In this document: positions 29,225 through 37,113 of the stretch, piece by piece
Position numbering within the stretch: position 1 is the stretch's first letter
Layout: each line of letters starts with the position of its first letter
Origin: Desmonostoc vinosum HA7617-LM4
Lineage (GTDB): Bacteria; Cyanobacteriota; Cyanobacteriia; Cyanobacteriales; Nostocaceae
NCBI GenBank assembly: GCA_019359515.1
Contig: JAHHHC010000037.1
Coordinates: forward strand, 1 to 59,397
Direction of reading: 5' to 3'
Length of the DNA: 59,397 bases
The notes under the pieces: generated by a model
Told to the model about the DNA's origin: nothing
What the model saw: the letters and a program-made list of their open reading frames with translations, nothing else
Databases searched by the model: none
Made by a program: the position numbers and the translations under genes

Positions 29225-29893
29225 ATGAATAATTTTTTCGTTGCTGTTTTAGTTGCCTTACTTCCATCTTGGATAAAAATATTAGTTTTAAGAATGATGG
29301 GTCATGAAATTGGCAAAGATGTTTATATTGGGATGTCAATCTTAAATATTCGGAAAATCACCTTAAAGGACGGGGCGAGAATTCAAAACTTAAACTATTT
29401 TAAAAATCTCTCACATTTAACTATGATGGAGAGATCTGCTATTTCAGGATGGGGGAATTGGTTTACCGCTTCCCAAGCAAATTATCAAGACAACGAAGAC
29501 TTTGGATGTTTAACAATTGGAGAAAGAGCTAGTATAACAGGTAGGCACTATTTCGATGTTCAAGGACGAATAGTTATAGGTAAAGGCACTTTGATAGGTG
29601 GTTTTAATTCAACCTTCTATACGCATACTATTACGGCGGACATTGATACTACTAATATTAACAAGCCAATTATTATCGGCGAACGCTGTTACGTTGGTAG
29701 TCATTGTATATTTTTACCTGGTACAGCTATTGGTTCGTTTACGTTTGTTGGTGCTGGTTCTGTTGTGACAAAGAATTTTCTCGACAAAGATTATGTTTTG
29801 TTGGCAGGAAATCCAGCGATGGTTAAGAAAGTTTATCCTAAAGAGTCAAAGTTTTTCACAGAACATTTCAAGAAAATGTTACAAAAAACATAA
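29225..29893 (+). CDS. Left-handed beta-helix acyltransferase (WcaF/CysE-like)
   Basis: A 222-aa hexapeptide-repeat O-acyltransferase. An N-terminal hydrophobic segment (NNFFVAVLVALLPSWIKILV) may anchor it to the membrane. Hexapeptide turns run from about residue 40 to 205, with IGERCYVGSHCIFLPGTAIG and the closing FVGAGSVVTKNF and GNPAMVKK typical of sugar acetyltransferases. The conserved His is probably in FYTHTI. It likely acetylates a sugar made by the neighbouring glycosyltransferases. It is AT-rich like them and converges on the family 2 glycosyltransferase gene. Confidence 0.8.
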   Translation: MNNFFVAVLVALLPSWIKILVLRMMGHEIGKDVYIGMSILNIRKITLKDGARIQNLNYFKNLSHLTMMERSAISGWGNWFTASQANYQDNEDFGCLTIGERASITGRHYFDVQGRIVIGKGTLIGGFNSTFYTHTITADIDTTNINKPIIIGERCYVGSHCIFLPGTAIGSFTFVGAGSVVTKNFLDKDYVLLAGNPAMVKKVYPKESKFFTEHFKKMLQKT

Positions 29894-30002
29894 TTTTATT
29901 GCTGCTAACAGAAGAAACTCAATGGTACACTAAGCACTCAAAGCAACTTTCAAATGATTGCTCGTGATCTAGTACTAAATTATCTTGGAATTTTTTCACA
30001 AA

Positions 30003-30887
30003 TCAAACTAAATTTTTATTTTTTTTATAAAGCATACGGTAAATACTAAGCTTTTTTAAGCTCATGATCATGAAAAATCGCCAATAATTTAATATTTGGA
30101 CTAGATAGCTATGACGTAGTTTATTACTCATTTTTTGGCTGAATTGATGGAAATTTTGAGTACCTCCAGACAAAAGAAAGTTTGCGTAATTGTAATATAT
30201 TTCGTTTTCTTTATAGTACTGGAAAGGTTGAATGTAGTTAGATTGTCGGTAAAAAACTAACACTTCTGGTAAGTTAGCAAGACTAATACCTTTTCGGATT
30301 ACTCTACTAAAAAACTCATAGTCTTGTGCCCGATGTAGTTGTTCACAGTAACCACCATGTTCCTCAAATAAAGACGTCCTGATCATAGTGGCACAATTCG
30401 CCATTTTCATTTTGCCTTGTTTAAAGCCTTGGCATACTTCACCTGCTTCTGTAGGCCAATAAATAATTTTAGCAGGGTCAAAAATAGCTTCTTCAGAAAA
30501 AGAGCATACTTGAGAACCTATAGCACCAATATTGAAATTATTCTCTAAAAAGTTAACTTGCTTTTCAAATCGTTCAGGCAAAGAAATGTCATCACTATCA
30601 CATATAGCGATGTATTTACCACGGGAGTATTCTAGGCATTTATTCCTGGTTTTGCCACGACCAAAATGTTCTTGATAATAAACTTTAATTCGGGAATCTT
30701 TTTCTGCATACTGAGCTACTAATTCGGTAGTTCCATCAGTACTACCATCATCGACAATTATGAGTTCCCAATTTGCAAAAGTTTGCTTTAATACGCTATC
30801 AATAGCATCTTTAACATATTTCTTGACATTATAAGTAGGCATCATTACTGATACAATCGGTGCTAAGGATGTTATTGAATTACTCAT
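30003..30887 (-). CDS. Glycosyltransferase family 2
   Basis: A 294-aa GT-A enzyme. It opens with VSVMMPTYNVKKYVKDAIDSVLKQTF, then IIVDDGSTDGT and the metal-binding DxD region IAICDSDDIS (about residue 98); the ED-type acid region is RAQDYEFFSRV. It has no evident transmembrane anchor. It is probably part of the same surface-polysaccharide set as the convergent acyltransferase and the family 4 glycosyltransferase, which share its low G+C. Confidence 0.87.
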   Translation of the reverse strand: MSNSITSLAPIVSVMMPTYNVKKYVKDAIDSVLKQTFANWELIIVDDGSTDGTTELVAQYAEKDSRIKVYYQEHFGRGKTRNKCLEYSRGKYIAICDSDDISLPERFEKQVNFLENNFNIGAIGSQVCSFSEEAIFDPAKIIYWPTEAGEVCQGFKQGKMKMANCATMIRTSLFEEHGGYCEQLHRAQDYEFFSRVIRKGISLANLPEVLVFYRQSNYIQPFQYYKENEIYYNYANFLLSGGTQNFHQFSQKMSNKLRHSYLVQILNYWRFFMIMSLKKLSIYRMLYKKNKNLV

Positions 30888-31422
30888 TTTGCAATTTTTT
30901 GATTCTCTTACGTAGCATAACCTGAAAATTTTGTCATTATTCAGCTAGACATTAAATAGTTATTATTTTTGTATAAGTATTTTTTGTAACATTTAAAATC
31001 AGTAATTTTGATGAAATCAACATAGATGTGTAGTTTTGGTTTGGCTCTGGCTTGAATTCCTTGCTGGATGCCAATTGTCATGTTGTGTTCGTCTTCATGG
31101 GTTGGTAATTTTGTTTCTAGACGATCGCATCAACAGTGTAAGTTGGAGTAGTTATGCTAGATACCCACAACTTAATCATCAAGATTCATAAATCTTCATG
31201 TTGTTGGTCGCAGACTCGTATGAAGATTGATCATAACAAAGCGTATAAAACCCTCGAAAGCTTAAATGACTCGCAGGGTTAGGTTTCTCACGCAGAAATT
31301 TAGGCTTTGTTGTCAAACAGATCAATCTAATGGCTTGATCTGCCTGGGTAAACAATCTTAGATTTCTTTACGTTTTGAAACAAATTTCTTAAACTCTGTC
31401 GTTAACCAGGAGATATCGTTTA
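30888..31422 (+). promoter_or_regulatory. Upstream and leader region of the phycoerythrin linker operon
   Basis: A 535-bp non-coding region before cpeC. It holds an inverted repeat AATCTTCAT (31191-31199) / ATGAAGATT (31220-31228), which could be an operator. Nearer the gene is a perfect hairpin (CAGATCAA 31318-31325, loop 9, TTGATCTG 31335-31342) about 80 bases before the start codon. A good ribosome-binding site AGGAGAT (31408-31414) precedes ATG 31423. In Fremyella the cpeC leader is a target of green-light control (Cgi system); equivalence here is inference. Confidence 0.5.
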
Positions 31423-32283
31423 ATGCCTTTTGGACCAGCTTCACGCTTGGGGGTCAGCCTGTTTGACGAAACCCCTCCTATTGAATGGGTACCCGGTCGC
31501 TCAGACGAGGAAGCAGAATCGATTATTCAGGCAGTTTACAGACAAGTATTAGGCAACGCCTACGTTATGGAAAGCGAGCGGCTTGCCGTACCAGAGTCGA
31601 AATTTAAATCTGGAGAGTTGAGCGTCCGCGAGTTTGTGCGTACCGTAGCCAAGTCTGACTTATATCGTTCTCGCTTTTTTACCAGTTGCGCTCGTTATCG
31701 GGCGATTGAACTGAACTTTAGACATCTTCTCGGTCGTCCTCCGTTAGATTTGGAAGAAACGCGTGCCCATAGCACCATTTTGGATACCAAGGGGTTTGAA
31801 GCCGAGATTGATTCGTACATCGACAGCGACGAATACCAGAACACCTTTGGGGAAAATTTTGTACCCTACATCCGGGGCTACAAAACTGACGCACTGCAAA
31901 GTATGGTGCAGTTTACCCACACCTTCCAATTGGTTCGTGGTGCTTCCAGCAGCAGCTTGAAAGGTGATTTAGCAGGGAACAAACCCAAGCTGAATTCTTT
32001 ACTCATTCAGTCCATCCCGACCCCAGTGGTTTCGCCAGCCAGCGATGGCGCTACCTTCCGCACTCCACCGGTGGGTTCCCGCACTCGTCAAGGCGTGGGT
32101 GCCTCCTCCGATGGCAAGATTTACCGCATCGAAGTTACGGGCTACCGGGCAAAAGCCGTCAACGCAGTTTCCAAGTTCCGCCGCTCTAACCAAGTCTATT
32201 TGGTGCCTTACGAAAAATTATCGCAAGAGTATCAGCGGATTCACCAACAAGGTGGCGTAATTGCCAGTATTACAGCCATCTAG
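31423..32283 (+). CDS. cpeC: Phycoerythrin-associated rod linker CpeC
   Basis: A 286-aa rod linker that stacks phycoerythrin hexamers in phycobilisome rods. Residues about 20-150 are the PBS linker domain (IIQAVYRQVLGNAYVMESERL, FIRxVAKSDLYRS-type core, [12 protein letters not shown]). The C-terminal 55 residues are a CpcD domain (KIYRIEVTGYRAKAVNAVSK, ending IHQQGGVIASITAI). The presence of CpcD excludes a CpcG rod-core linker, and the N-terminus MPFGPASRLGVSLFDETPP fits CpeC as I recall it. First gene of a cpeCDESTR-type operon, with a strong ribosome-binding site and a long leader. Confidence 0.85.
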   Translation: MPFGPASRLGVSLFDETPPIEWVPGRSDEEAESIIQAVYRQVLGNAYVMESERLAVPESKFKSGELSVREFVRTVAKSDLYRSRFFTSCARYRAIELNFRHLLGRPPLDLEETRAHSTILDTKGFEAEIDSYIDSDEYQNTFGENFVPYIRGYKTDALQSMVQFTHTFQLVRGASSSSLKGDLAGNKPKLNSLLIQSIPTPVVSPASDGATFRTPPVGSRTRQGVGASSDGKIYRIEVTGYRAKAVNAVSKFRRSNQVYLVPYEKLSQEYQRIHQQGGVIASITAI

Positions 32284-32432
32284 CTGAGTGCTGGGTAATT
32301 AGTGCTGAGTTCTTAAGTATTGACAGTATTAAGTGTTACTTCTACAACTTACAACTGGACAGTTTCAACTCAGCACTCTTGTGTGGGCTTAGGCAAACTG
32401 AAAGTTGAAAAATTTTTAGGAGATAGGTTTCA

Positions 32433-33182
32433 ATGGCATCCCCCGTAATTTTAGATTTGTGGCCTACCAGCAATTTGGAAGAAATCCAAACTGTGATTCG
32501 GGCAGTTTACAAGCAAGTTTTAGGCAATCCTCATGTAATGGAAAGTGAGCGATTAGTCACAGCTGAGTCACAGTTGTGCGATCGCTCTATTACAGTACGT
32601 GAATTTGTGCGTGCTGTTGCCAAGTCCGATTTTTATCGTACCCGCTACTTTGAGTCTTGCGCCCCTTACCGTTTTGTAGAACTGAACTTTAAGCACCTAC
32701 TCGGTCGCGCTCCCCAAGACCAAAGAGAAGTTTCCGAACACATCGTCCGCACAGTTGCCTTAGGATACGACGCTGAAATCGACTCCTACATCGATAGCGA
32801 TGAATACCAATCAGCCTTTGGCGACAATATTGTGCCCTACTATCGCGGCAAAACCAGCGAAGCCAACTTCAAACAAGTAGGTTACAATCGGACTTTTGCT
32901 CTAGATCGTGGCCCTGCACAAATTGACAGCGCTGTCAAGTCTTCTCAACTTGTCTACGCAATTGCCAGCAACTCTAGCAATATAATCAAGCCATCTTCAG
33001 CAACCGTAATTGGCTCAGGTACTGAAAAGCGGTTTAAGATTGTTGTCGCTGGCTCCAAATTTGACAGTCCCCGCCGCGTCAGCACCAGTGAGTATATTGT
33101 CCCTGCGAGCAAGATGACCCCGCAAATTCAGCGGATCAATCGCACCAGTGGGAAAATTATTAGCATTACCGAAATTGCTTAA
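32433..33182 (+). CDS. cpeD: Phycoerythrin-associated rod linker CpeD
   Basis: A 249-aa rod linker with PBS linker domain ([24 protein letters not shown] to [12 protein letters not shown]) and a C-terminal CpcD-like domain ([11 protein letters not shown], ending [16 protein letters not shown]). Length and position after cpeC agree with CpeD. It probably joins an inner phycoerythrin disc to the rod. It is preceded by TAGGAGATAG as ribosome-binding site. CpeD versus CpeE is assigned by gene order and length, not by a search. Confidence 0.8.
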   Translation: MASPVILDLWPTSNLEEIQTVIRAVYKQVLGNPHVMESERLVTAESQLCDRSITVREFVRAVAKSDFYRTRYFESCAPYRFVELNFKHLLGRAPQDQREVSEHIVRTVALGYDAEIDSYIDSDEYQSAFGDNIVPYYRGKTSEANFKQVGYNRTFALDRGPAQIDSAVKSSQLVYAIASNSSNIIKPSSATVIGSGTEKRFKIVVAGSKFDSPRRVSTSEYIVPASKMTPQIQRINRTSGKIISITEIA

Positions 33183-33195
33183 TTTCCCTAACAAT

Positions 33196-33214
33196 GGGTG
33201 AGTGTTGCTCACCC
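33196..33214 (+). terminator. Hairpin between cpeD and cpeE
   Basis: GGGTGAG (33196-33202) pairs with CTCACCC (33208-33214) and is followed by AAATAACTTTTTCC. It may be a partial terminator or an mRNA-processing signal that sets the ratio of linker transcripts. The rest of the 314-bp gap is dispersed repeat. Confidence 0.45.
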
Positions 33215-33496
33215 AAATAACTTTTTCCAGAAAATCAACCATAAATCTAAATTTTTGCAGCAGGTAGCGGCGGAAATTGCCCAAGAAGCGATCGCCCCAA
33301 TACCTAATCCCCATACCCTGAAATGATACAAGGGGGGATGCACTTCGGCTACGCTCAGTGACCGGGGGATAAAAAATTTTCTCCGCGTCTCCACGTCCCC
33401 GCGTCCCCGCGTCATCTTTCCTAGTCCCTAGTTCCCAATCCCCAGTCCCCCCATTCCCAAAACCAACCATAGTTCTAAATGTAGGAAACGTTAATT

Positions 33497-34258
33497 ATGA
33501 CACTTTGGATAGAAGCAGAATCTATTGAACTGCGCCCCAACACCACAGAGACAGATTTACAATTAATTATCCGAGCAGCTTATAGACAGGTATTGGGCAA
33601 TGTTCATGTAATGGATAGCCAACGGCTCACCAGTGCCGAGTCTCTGTTACGCAATGGTGACATCACAGTCAAAGGTTTTGTCAGAGCAATCGCTCAATCA
33701 GATTTATACCGCTCGCTGTTTTTTGACAACTCTTCCCCCTACCGCTTTATTGAATTAAACTTTAAGCACCTACTTGGTCGGGCACCACAAGACCAAACTG
33801 AAATCTCAGAACACGTACAAATTTACAACGAGCAAGGCTACGAAGCTGAAATTAACTCTTACATCGACAGCAACGAATATATAGAGAATTTTGGCGAAAA
33901 TATTGTGCCTTCCTATCGTGGAAGTAGCACTCAAACAGGTATCAAGAATGTAGGTTTTAACCGCACCTTCGCTATAGTGCGGGGATATGCAACCAGTGAT
34001 AGTAGCAAAGCAGCAAAATTGATTAGAGACGTTGCAGGCAATCTTCCTACCAAAATAGCAGCTCCTGCTGGTGGTTCTGGGGCTTACAGCAACACTGGCA
34101 AGCGTTTCCGCATTACTGTCTCAAAAACAAGTAGTAGTGGCCCTCGCGTTAACCAAGGCAGAACAACCTATGAAGTAGGATACTCTCAACTATCTCAAAA
34201 AATTCAAAACATTCACAAAACAGGCGGTAAAATTCTCAGTATTGTAGAAGTTGCGTAG
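33497..34258 (+). CDS. cpeE: Phycoerythrin-associated rod linker CpeE
   Basis: A 253-aa rod linker, third of the set. PBS linker domain: LQLIIRAAYRQVLGNVHVMDSQRL to EINSYIDSNEY; CpcD domain: KRFRITVSKTSSSGPRV to IHKTGGKILSIVEVA. It is clearly paralogous to the CpeD-type linker just upstream, especially in the APQDQxEISEHV segment. The name CpeE follows operon order. Start codon ATG 33497 follows TAGGAAACG as ribosome-binding site. Confidence 0.8.
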   Translation: MTLWIEAESIELRPNTTETDLQLIIRAAYRQVLGNVHVMDSQRLTSAESLLRNGDITVKGFVRAIAQSDLYRSLFFDNSSPYRFIELNFKHLLGRAPQDQTEISEHVQIYNEQGYEAEINSYIDSNEYIENFGENIVPSYRGSSTQTGIKNVGFNRTFAIVRGYATSDSSKAAKLIRDVAGNLPTKIAAPAGGSGAYSNTGKRFRITVSKTSSSGPRVNQGRTTYEVGYSQLSQKIQNIHKTGGKILSIVEVA

Positions 34259-34429
34259 ATAGAAAACAGGGGACAGGGAATAGGGGATGGAGATGAGACA
34301 GATGTGGTTCGACTTCGCTCACCAACCGGGAGATGAGGGAGATAAGGGAGTGAGGGAAAAGATTTCTCCGTGTCCTTGCGTCCCCGTGTCCCCGCGTCCT
34401 CTTTTCCAGTCCCCAATCCTCCCATCCTC

Positions 34430-34969
34430 ATGAACATTACGGAATTTGTTGAGCGTTCTATTGGGCGTTGGCGATCACAACGCAGCGTCCACCATCTGGC
34501 TTTTAGTCACTTTGAAGCCGTACAATCAGTCATCGACATTATTGCCCTTTCCCCAGATGATCCGGCAGTCATTGACCTTTGTAAGTCCTACAACATAGAC
34601 ACTCAAGCAACAGTCTCCCCATTCCGTATGAGTTGGGAAGGTCAGTCAGACTGGGATGAAAACGAAGTTCTCAACGGCAGTTGCATCTTAGTTCCCGTTC
34701 CTGATCCTGAAGACCCCATGCGGGGTAAACTTCTACGCGATCAAGGCTATGCAGAAACCATGGCGGCAGTCGGCTCCTACTACCTAACCGAAGATGAAAC
34801 CTTCGTCTTAGTTACTGGATATGACCGAGCCGCCGCAGAAGAAAAAATCTGGTTCATTAACCCCAACGTCCGCTGTCGAGTTTCTCTGATCAAAACCAGT
34901 GCTAGTACAGGTGTTGTCACAGCCTCGTTTTCCTCAGAAATTCGTCAAGAAATTAAAAACCAACAATAA
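34430..34969 (+). CDS. cpeS: CpcS/CpeS-family phycobiliprotein lyase
   Basis: A 179-aa lipocalin-like bilin lyase. CpeS attaches phycoerythrobilin to the Cys80-type sites of phycoerythrin subunits. Family marks are the opening FVERSIGRWRSQRSVHHLAF, the SWEGQSDWDE segment and the late VTGYDRAAAEEKIWFINPNVRCR. I start at ATG 34430; the frame before it is repeat-derived. It follows cpeE on the same strand, in the order of the known cpeCDESTR operon. Confidence 0.88.
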   Translation: MNITEFVERSIGRWRSQRSVHHLAFSHFEAVQSVIDIIALSPDDPAVIDLCKSYNIDTQATVSPFRMSWEGQSDWDENEVLNGSCILVPVPDPEDPMRGKLLRDQGYAETMAAVGSYYLTEDETFVLVTGYDRAAAEEKIWFINPNVRCRVSLIKTSASTGVVTASFSSEIRQEIKNQQ

Positions 34970-35097
34970 AAAACTCAAAATTCAAACAACTTTTAATTCA
35001 CCTTCAACCAATTTAGTCAATCCCAAAAATTACACCAAATTGGTAAGAATAGTCTTGTTTAAAATTTTTGCAAAACTTTCTTGGCACATCTTAATTA

Positions 35098-35222
35098 CGT
35101 TAGCGTTAGCGTTAGCGTTAGCGAAGCGGTAGCGAGTCCTCGAGCGTCAGCGGTAGCGAGTCCTCGAGCGTCAGCGGTAGCGAGTCCTCGAGCGTCAGCG
35201 GTAGCGAGTCCTCGAGCGTCAT
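35098..35222. repeat. Tandem 24-bp repeat between cpeS and cpeT
   Basis: Four GTTAGC-type hexamers (about 35098-35122) lead into four copies of a 24-bp unit beginning CGGTAGCGAGTCCTCGAGCG at 35127, 35151, 35175 and 35199. The unit contains GAGTCCTCGAGCG also seen in dispersed repeats at 19.98-20.3 kb and 40.1 kb. The array lies 25 bp before the cpeT start and could affect cpeT expression. Confidence 0.9.
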
Positions 35223-35247
35223 TACGAGTTACGAATTACGAATTAGT

Positions 35248-35868
35248 ATGACCATTCCACTGCATATTTCGGAGTCCGAATCAAACGATTTATTGACCCT
35301 GGCTCGTTGTATAGCAGGGGATTTTAGTAACTACAAACAATCTTTTGAAAATCCTAAAAATTACGCTCATATCCATGTTTTTTTTCGACCGTTGCCATGG
35401 GAATTTTTCTCTGGAATTGGCTTTTATTCCGAGCAAGTTTATGACTATGATCTTTGGAATCCTTATCGACAAGGTGTGCATCGGCTAGTAGATCACAAAG
35501 ACCATATCTACATTGAGAATTACGGTTTAAAAGACGCGTTTCTCTATGCTGGTGCAGCACGCGAATTGGATATCCTCAAAACAATTACGACCGACTCTAT
35601 TGAACGACGGTATCACTGCGGCATGATCTTCAAGCGAGACGGAGATCTATTTCGGGGCAGTGTAGAACCTGGCAACTTATGCTTAATTGAGCGCGATGGT
35701 TGCCAAACTTACCTAGTTAGCGATGTCGAGGTTACAGAAACCACCTGGAATAGCCTCGATAGAGGCATGGATATCAACACCCATAATCAAGTTTGGGGAT
35801 CTACCTTTGGCCCATTGCGGTTTGAAAAACGCGAGAGTTTTGCTCATGAAATCCCAGCTATCGTGTAA
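35248..35868 (+). CDS. cpeT: CpcT/CpeT-family phycobiliprotein lyase
   Basis: A 206-aa protein of the CpcT/CpeT family, a calyx-like fold. CpcT attaches phycocyanobilin to Cys153 of phycocyanin beta; CpeT is the phycoerythrin counterpart and is thought to help chromophore attachment or act as chaperone. Recognisable segments: DFSNYKQSFENPKNYAHIHVFFRP, YSEQVYDYDLWNPYRQGVHRL and CGMIFKRDGDLFRGSVEPG. It overlaps cpeR by 23 bp. Confidence 0.88.
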   Translation: MTIPLHISESESNDLLTLARCIAGDFSNYKQSFENPKNYAHIHVFFRPLPWEFFSGIGFYSEQVYDYDLWNPYRQGVHRLVDHKDHIYIENYGLKDAFLYAGAARELDILKTITTDSIERRYHCGMIFKRDGDLFRGSVEPGNLCLIERDGCQTYLVSDVEVTETTWNSLDRGMDINTHNQVWGSTFGPLRFEKRESFAHEIPAIV

Positions 35869-36211
35869 CGCTTCCCTGAAGAATTTAGAACAGGCTGAAG
35901 CCAAAATGTTGCCACCAGAAGCTCAAAAAAAGATGCAATGCTGGCTCCGCAGCCGTCATTTAATTTGTTCAGGTAATTTTTTTATTTTTGAAACTGTAGA
36001 TTACAGTGCCGTTGAGCGTTTTTCTGAATGTGTTGCAGCGTTAGGGGGAACCGTAATTTCAGTTGAACCTATTGATAAACTATGGATGGGAGATCATCGT
36101 CAAGTTTTTCTCTATCAGGCTAAAGCTAGTTTACATACTCCCTGTCACAACTTGAAGCAATACTGGTTAAAATATGGCGGCTTTCGGACGCGATTTGATG
36201 TGCAAGCATAA
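35846..36211 (+). CDS. cpeR: CpeR, phycoerythrin expression regulator
   Basis: A 121-aa protein. The core MLPPEAQKKMQCW, ICSGNFFIFETVDYSAVERF and GGFRTRFDVQA are, as I recall, CpeR, needed for transcription of the phycoerythrin structural genes cpeBA and others in chromatically acclimating cyanobacteria. Start is either ATG 35846 (used here, GAGAG eight bases upstream) or ATG 35906, which gives the 101-residue length usual for the family. Overlap with cpeT suggests translational coupling. Last gene of the cpe operon; cpeBA is not in the window. Confidence 0.85.
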   Translation: MKSQLSCNASLKNLEQAEAKMLPPEAQKKMQCWLRSRHLICSGNFFIFETVDYSAVERFSECVAALGGTVISVEPIDKLWMGDHRQVFLYQAKASLHTPCHNLKQYWLKYGGFRTRFDVQA

Positions 36212-36385
36212 TTGGGAATTGGGAATTGGAAATTGGTTATTCTCCGCGTCACCCTTCGGGTGACGCTCGCAAGCTCGCTAACGCTGCGCTAACGCAGTCG
36301 CCTGCGGAGGGAAACCCTCCTGTAGCGCTGTCTCACCGTGTCCCCGTGTCCCGTGTCCCGTGTCCCGTGTCCCCAGTCCCTTAAA

Positions 36386-37042
36386 ATGGAACTCCATCAA
36401 ATCGAAACCAATCTGCAAAACCCAAACTTTAAATATCGCCTTGATGCGATCGCATCTCTCAAAGATTATCCCTCAGAAATAGCTCTTCCTTTGCTCACTA
36501 AGCACATCCAAGATCCAGAATTTCTGGTGCGCTCTTTTGTTGCTAGGGGTTTAGGCAAGCATCAGACATCTGAATCATTCGCTGCTTTGCTCCAAATTAT
36601 GAAGTTTGATAACACTCCCAATGTGCAAGCAGAAGCCGCTAACTCCCTATCTCTGTTTGGTAGAATCTCGGCTTCCCATCTGGTTGAGGCTTTTTTTATG
36701 AATGACCACTGGTTGTTACGTCGCAGCGTCTTAGCAGCTTTAGTGGAACTGGATTGCCCCGAAGAATTACTAGAGGTCTGTCTTCAGGGACTAGAGGGAG
36801 AAGATTTAACCGTACAAGAGGCATGTGTAGACGCATTAGGGAGTCTTATTAACTCGCGTCAACATCAAGCTACCCTCTCTCAACTGTTGCAACTAAAAAA
36901 TTCTGAGTCAGAACGTATTCGTATAAGGGTTGCTTATGCCTTAAAACACTTTGATGACCCCGATGCCAAAGCTGCCTTGGCTCAACTTAGACAAGATGCA
37001 GATCATCGCGTAGTTGGGGCCGCAATGGAAGATTTGATTTAG
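36386..37042 (+). CDS. HEAT-repeat protein of the CpcE/CpcF/CpeZ group
   Basis: A 218-aa alpha-helical protein with about six HEAT-like repeats (e.g. YRLDAIASLKDYPSEIALPLLTKHIQD, VRSFVARGLGKH, IRIRVAYALKHF). CpcF and CpeZ lyase subunits/chaperones have this fold and length; NblB-type proteins are an alternative. Its place right after cpeSTR favours a role in phycoerythrin maturation (CpeZ-like). ATG 36386 is taken as start because the upstream frame is repeat DNA. Confidence 0.75.
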   Translation: MELHQIETNLQNPNFKYRLDAIASLKDYPSEIALPLLTKHIQDPEFLVRSFVARGLGKHQTSESFAALLQIMKFDNTPNVQAEAANSLSLFGRISASHLVEAFFMNDHWLLRRSVLAALVELDCPEELLEVCLQGLEGEDLTVQEACVDALGSLINSRQHQATLSQLLQLKNSESERIRIRVAYALKHFDDPDAKAALAQLRQDADHRVVGAAMEDLI

Positions 37043-37113
37043 GAAATGGGGAACTTGTCCCTGTTAACAGTTCCCTGCCCTAGCCAGAAGACTTTTTCAG
37101 CTGTATATTTTAT

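Noticed and set aside
31360-31380. CcaR G-box-like sequence (CTTTACGTTTT) before cpeC
   Set aside because: Only one imperfect half-site; the known operator needs a direct repeat, which I do not find.
31423-34258. Three CpcG rod-core linkers
   Set aside because: All three end in a CpcD domain and lack the CpcG N-terminus; lengths and neighbours fit CpeC, CpeD and CpeE.
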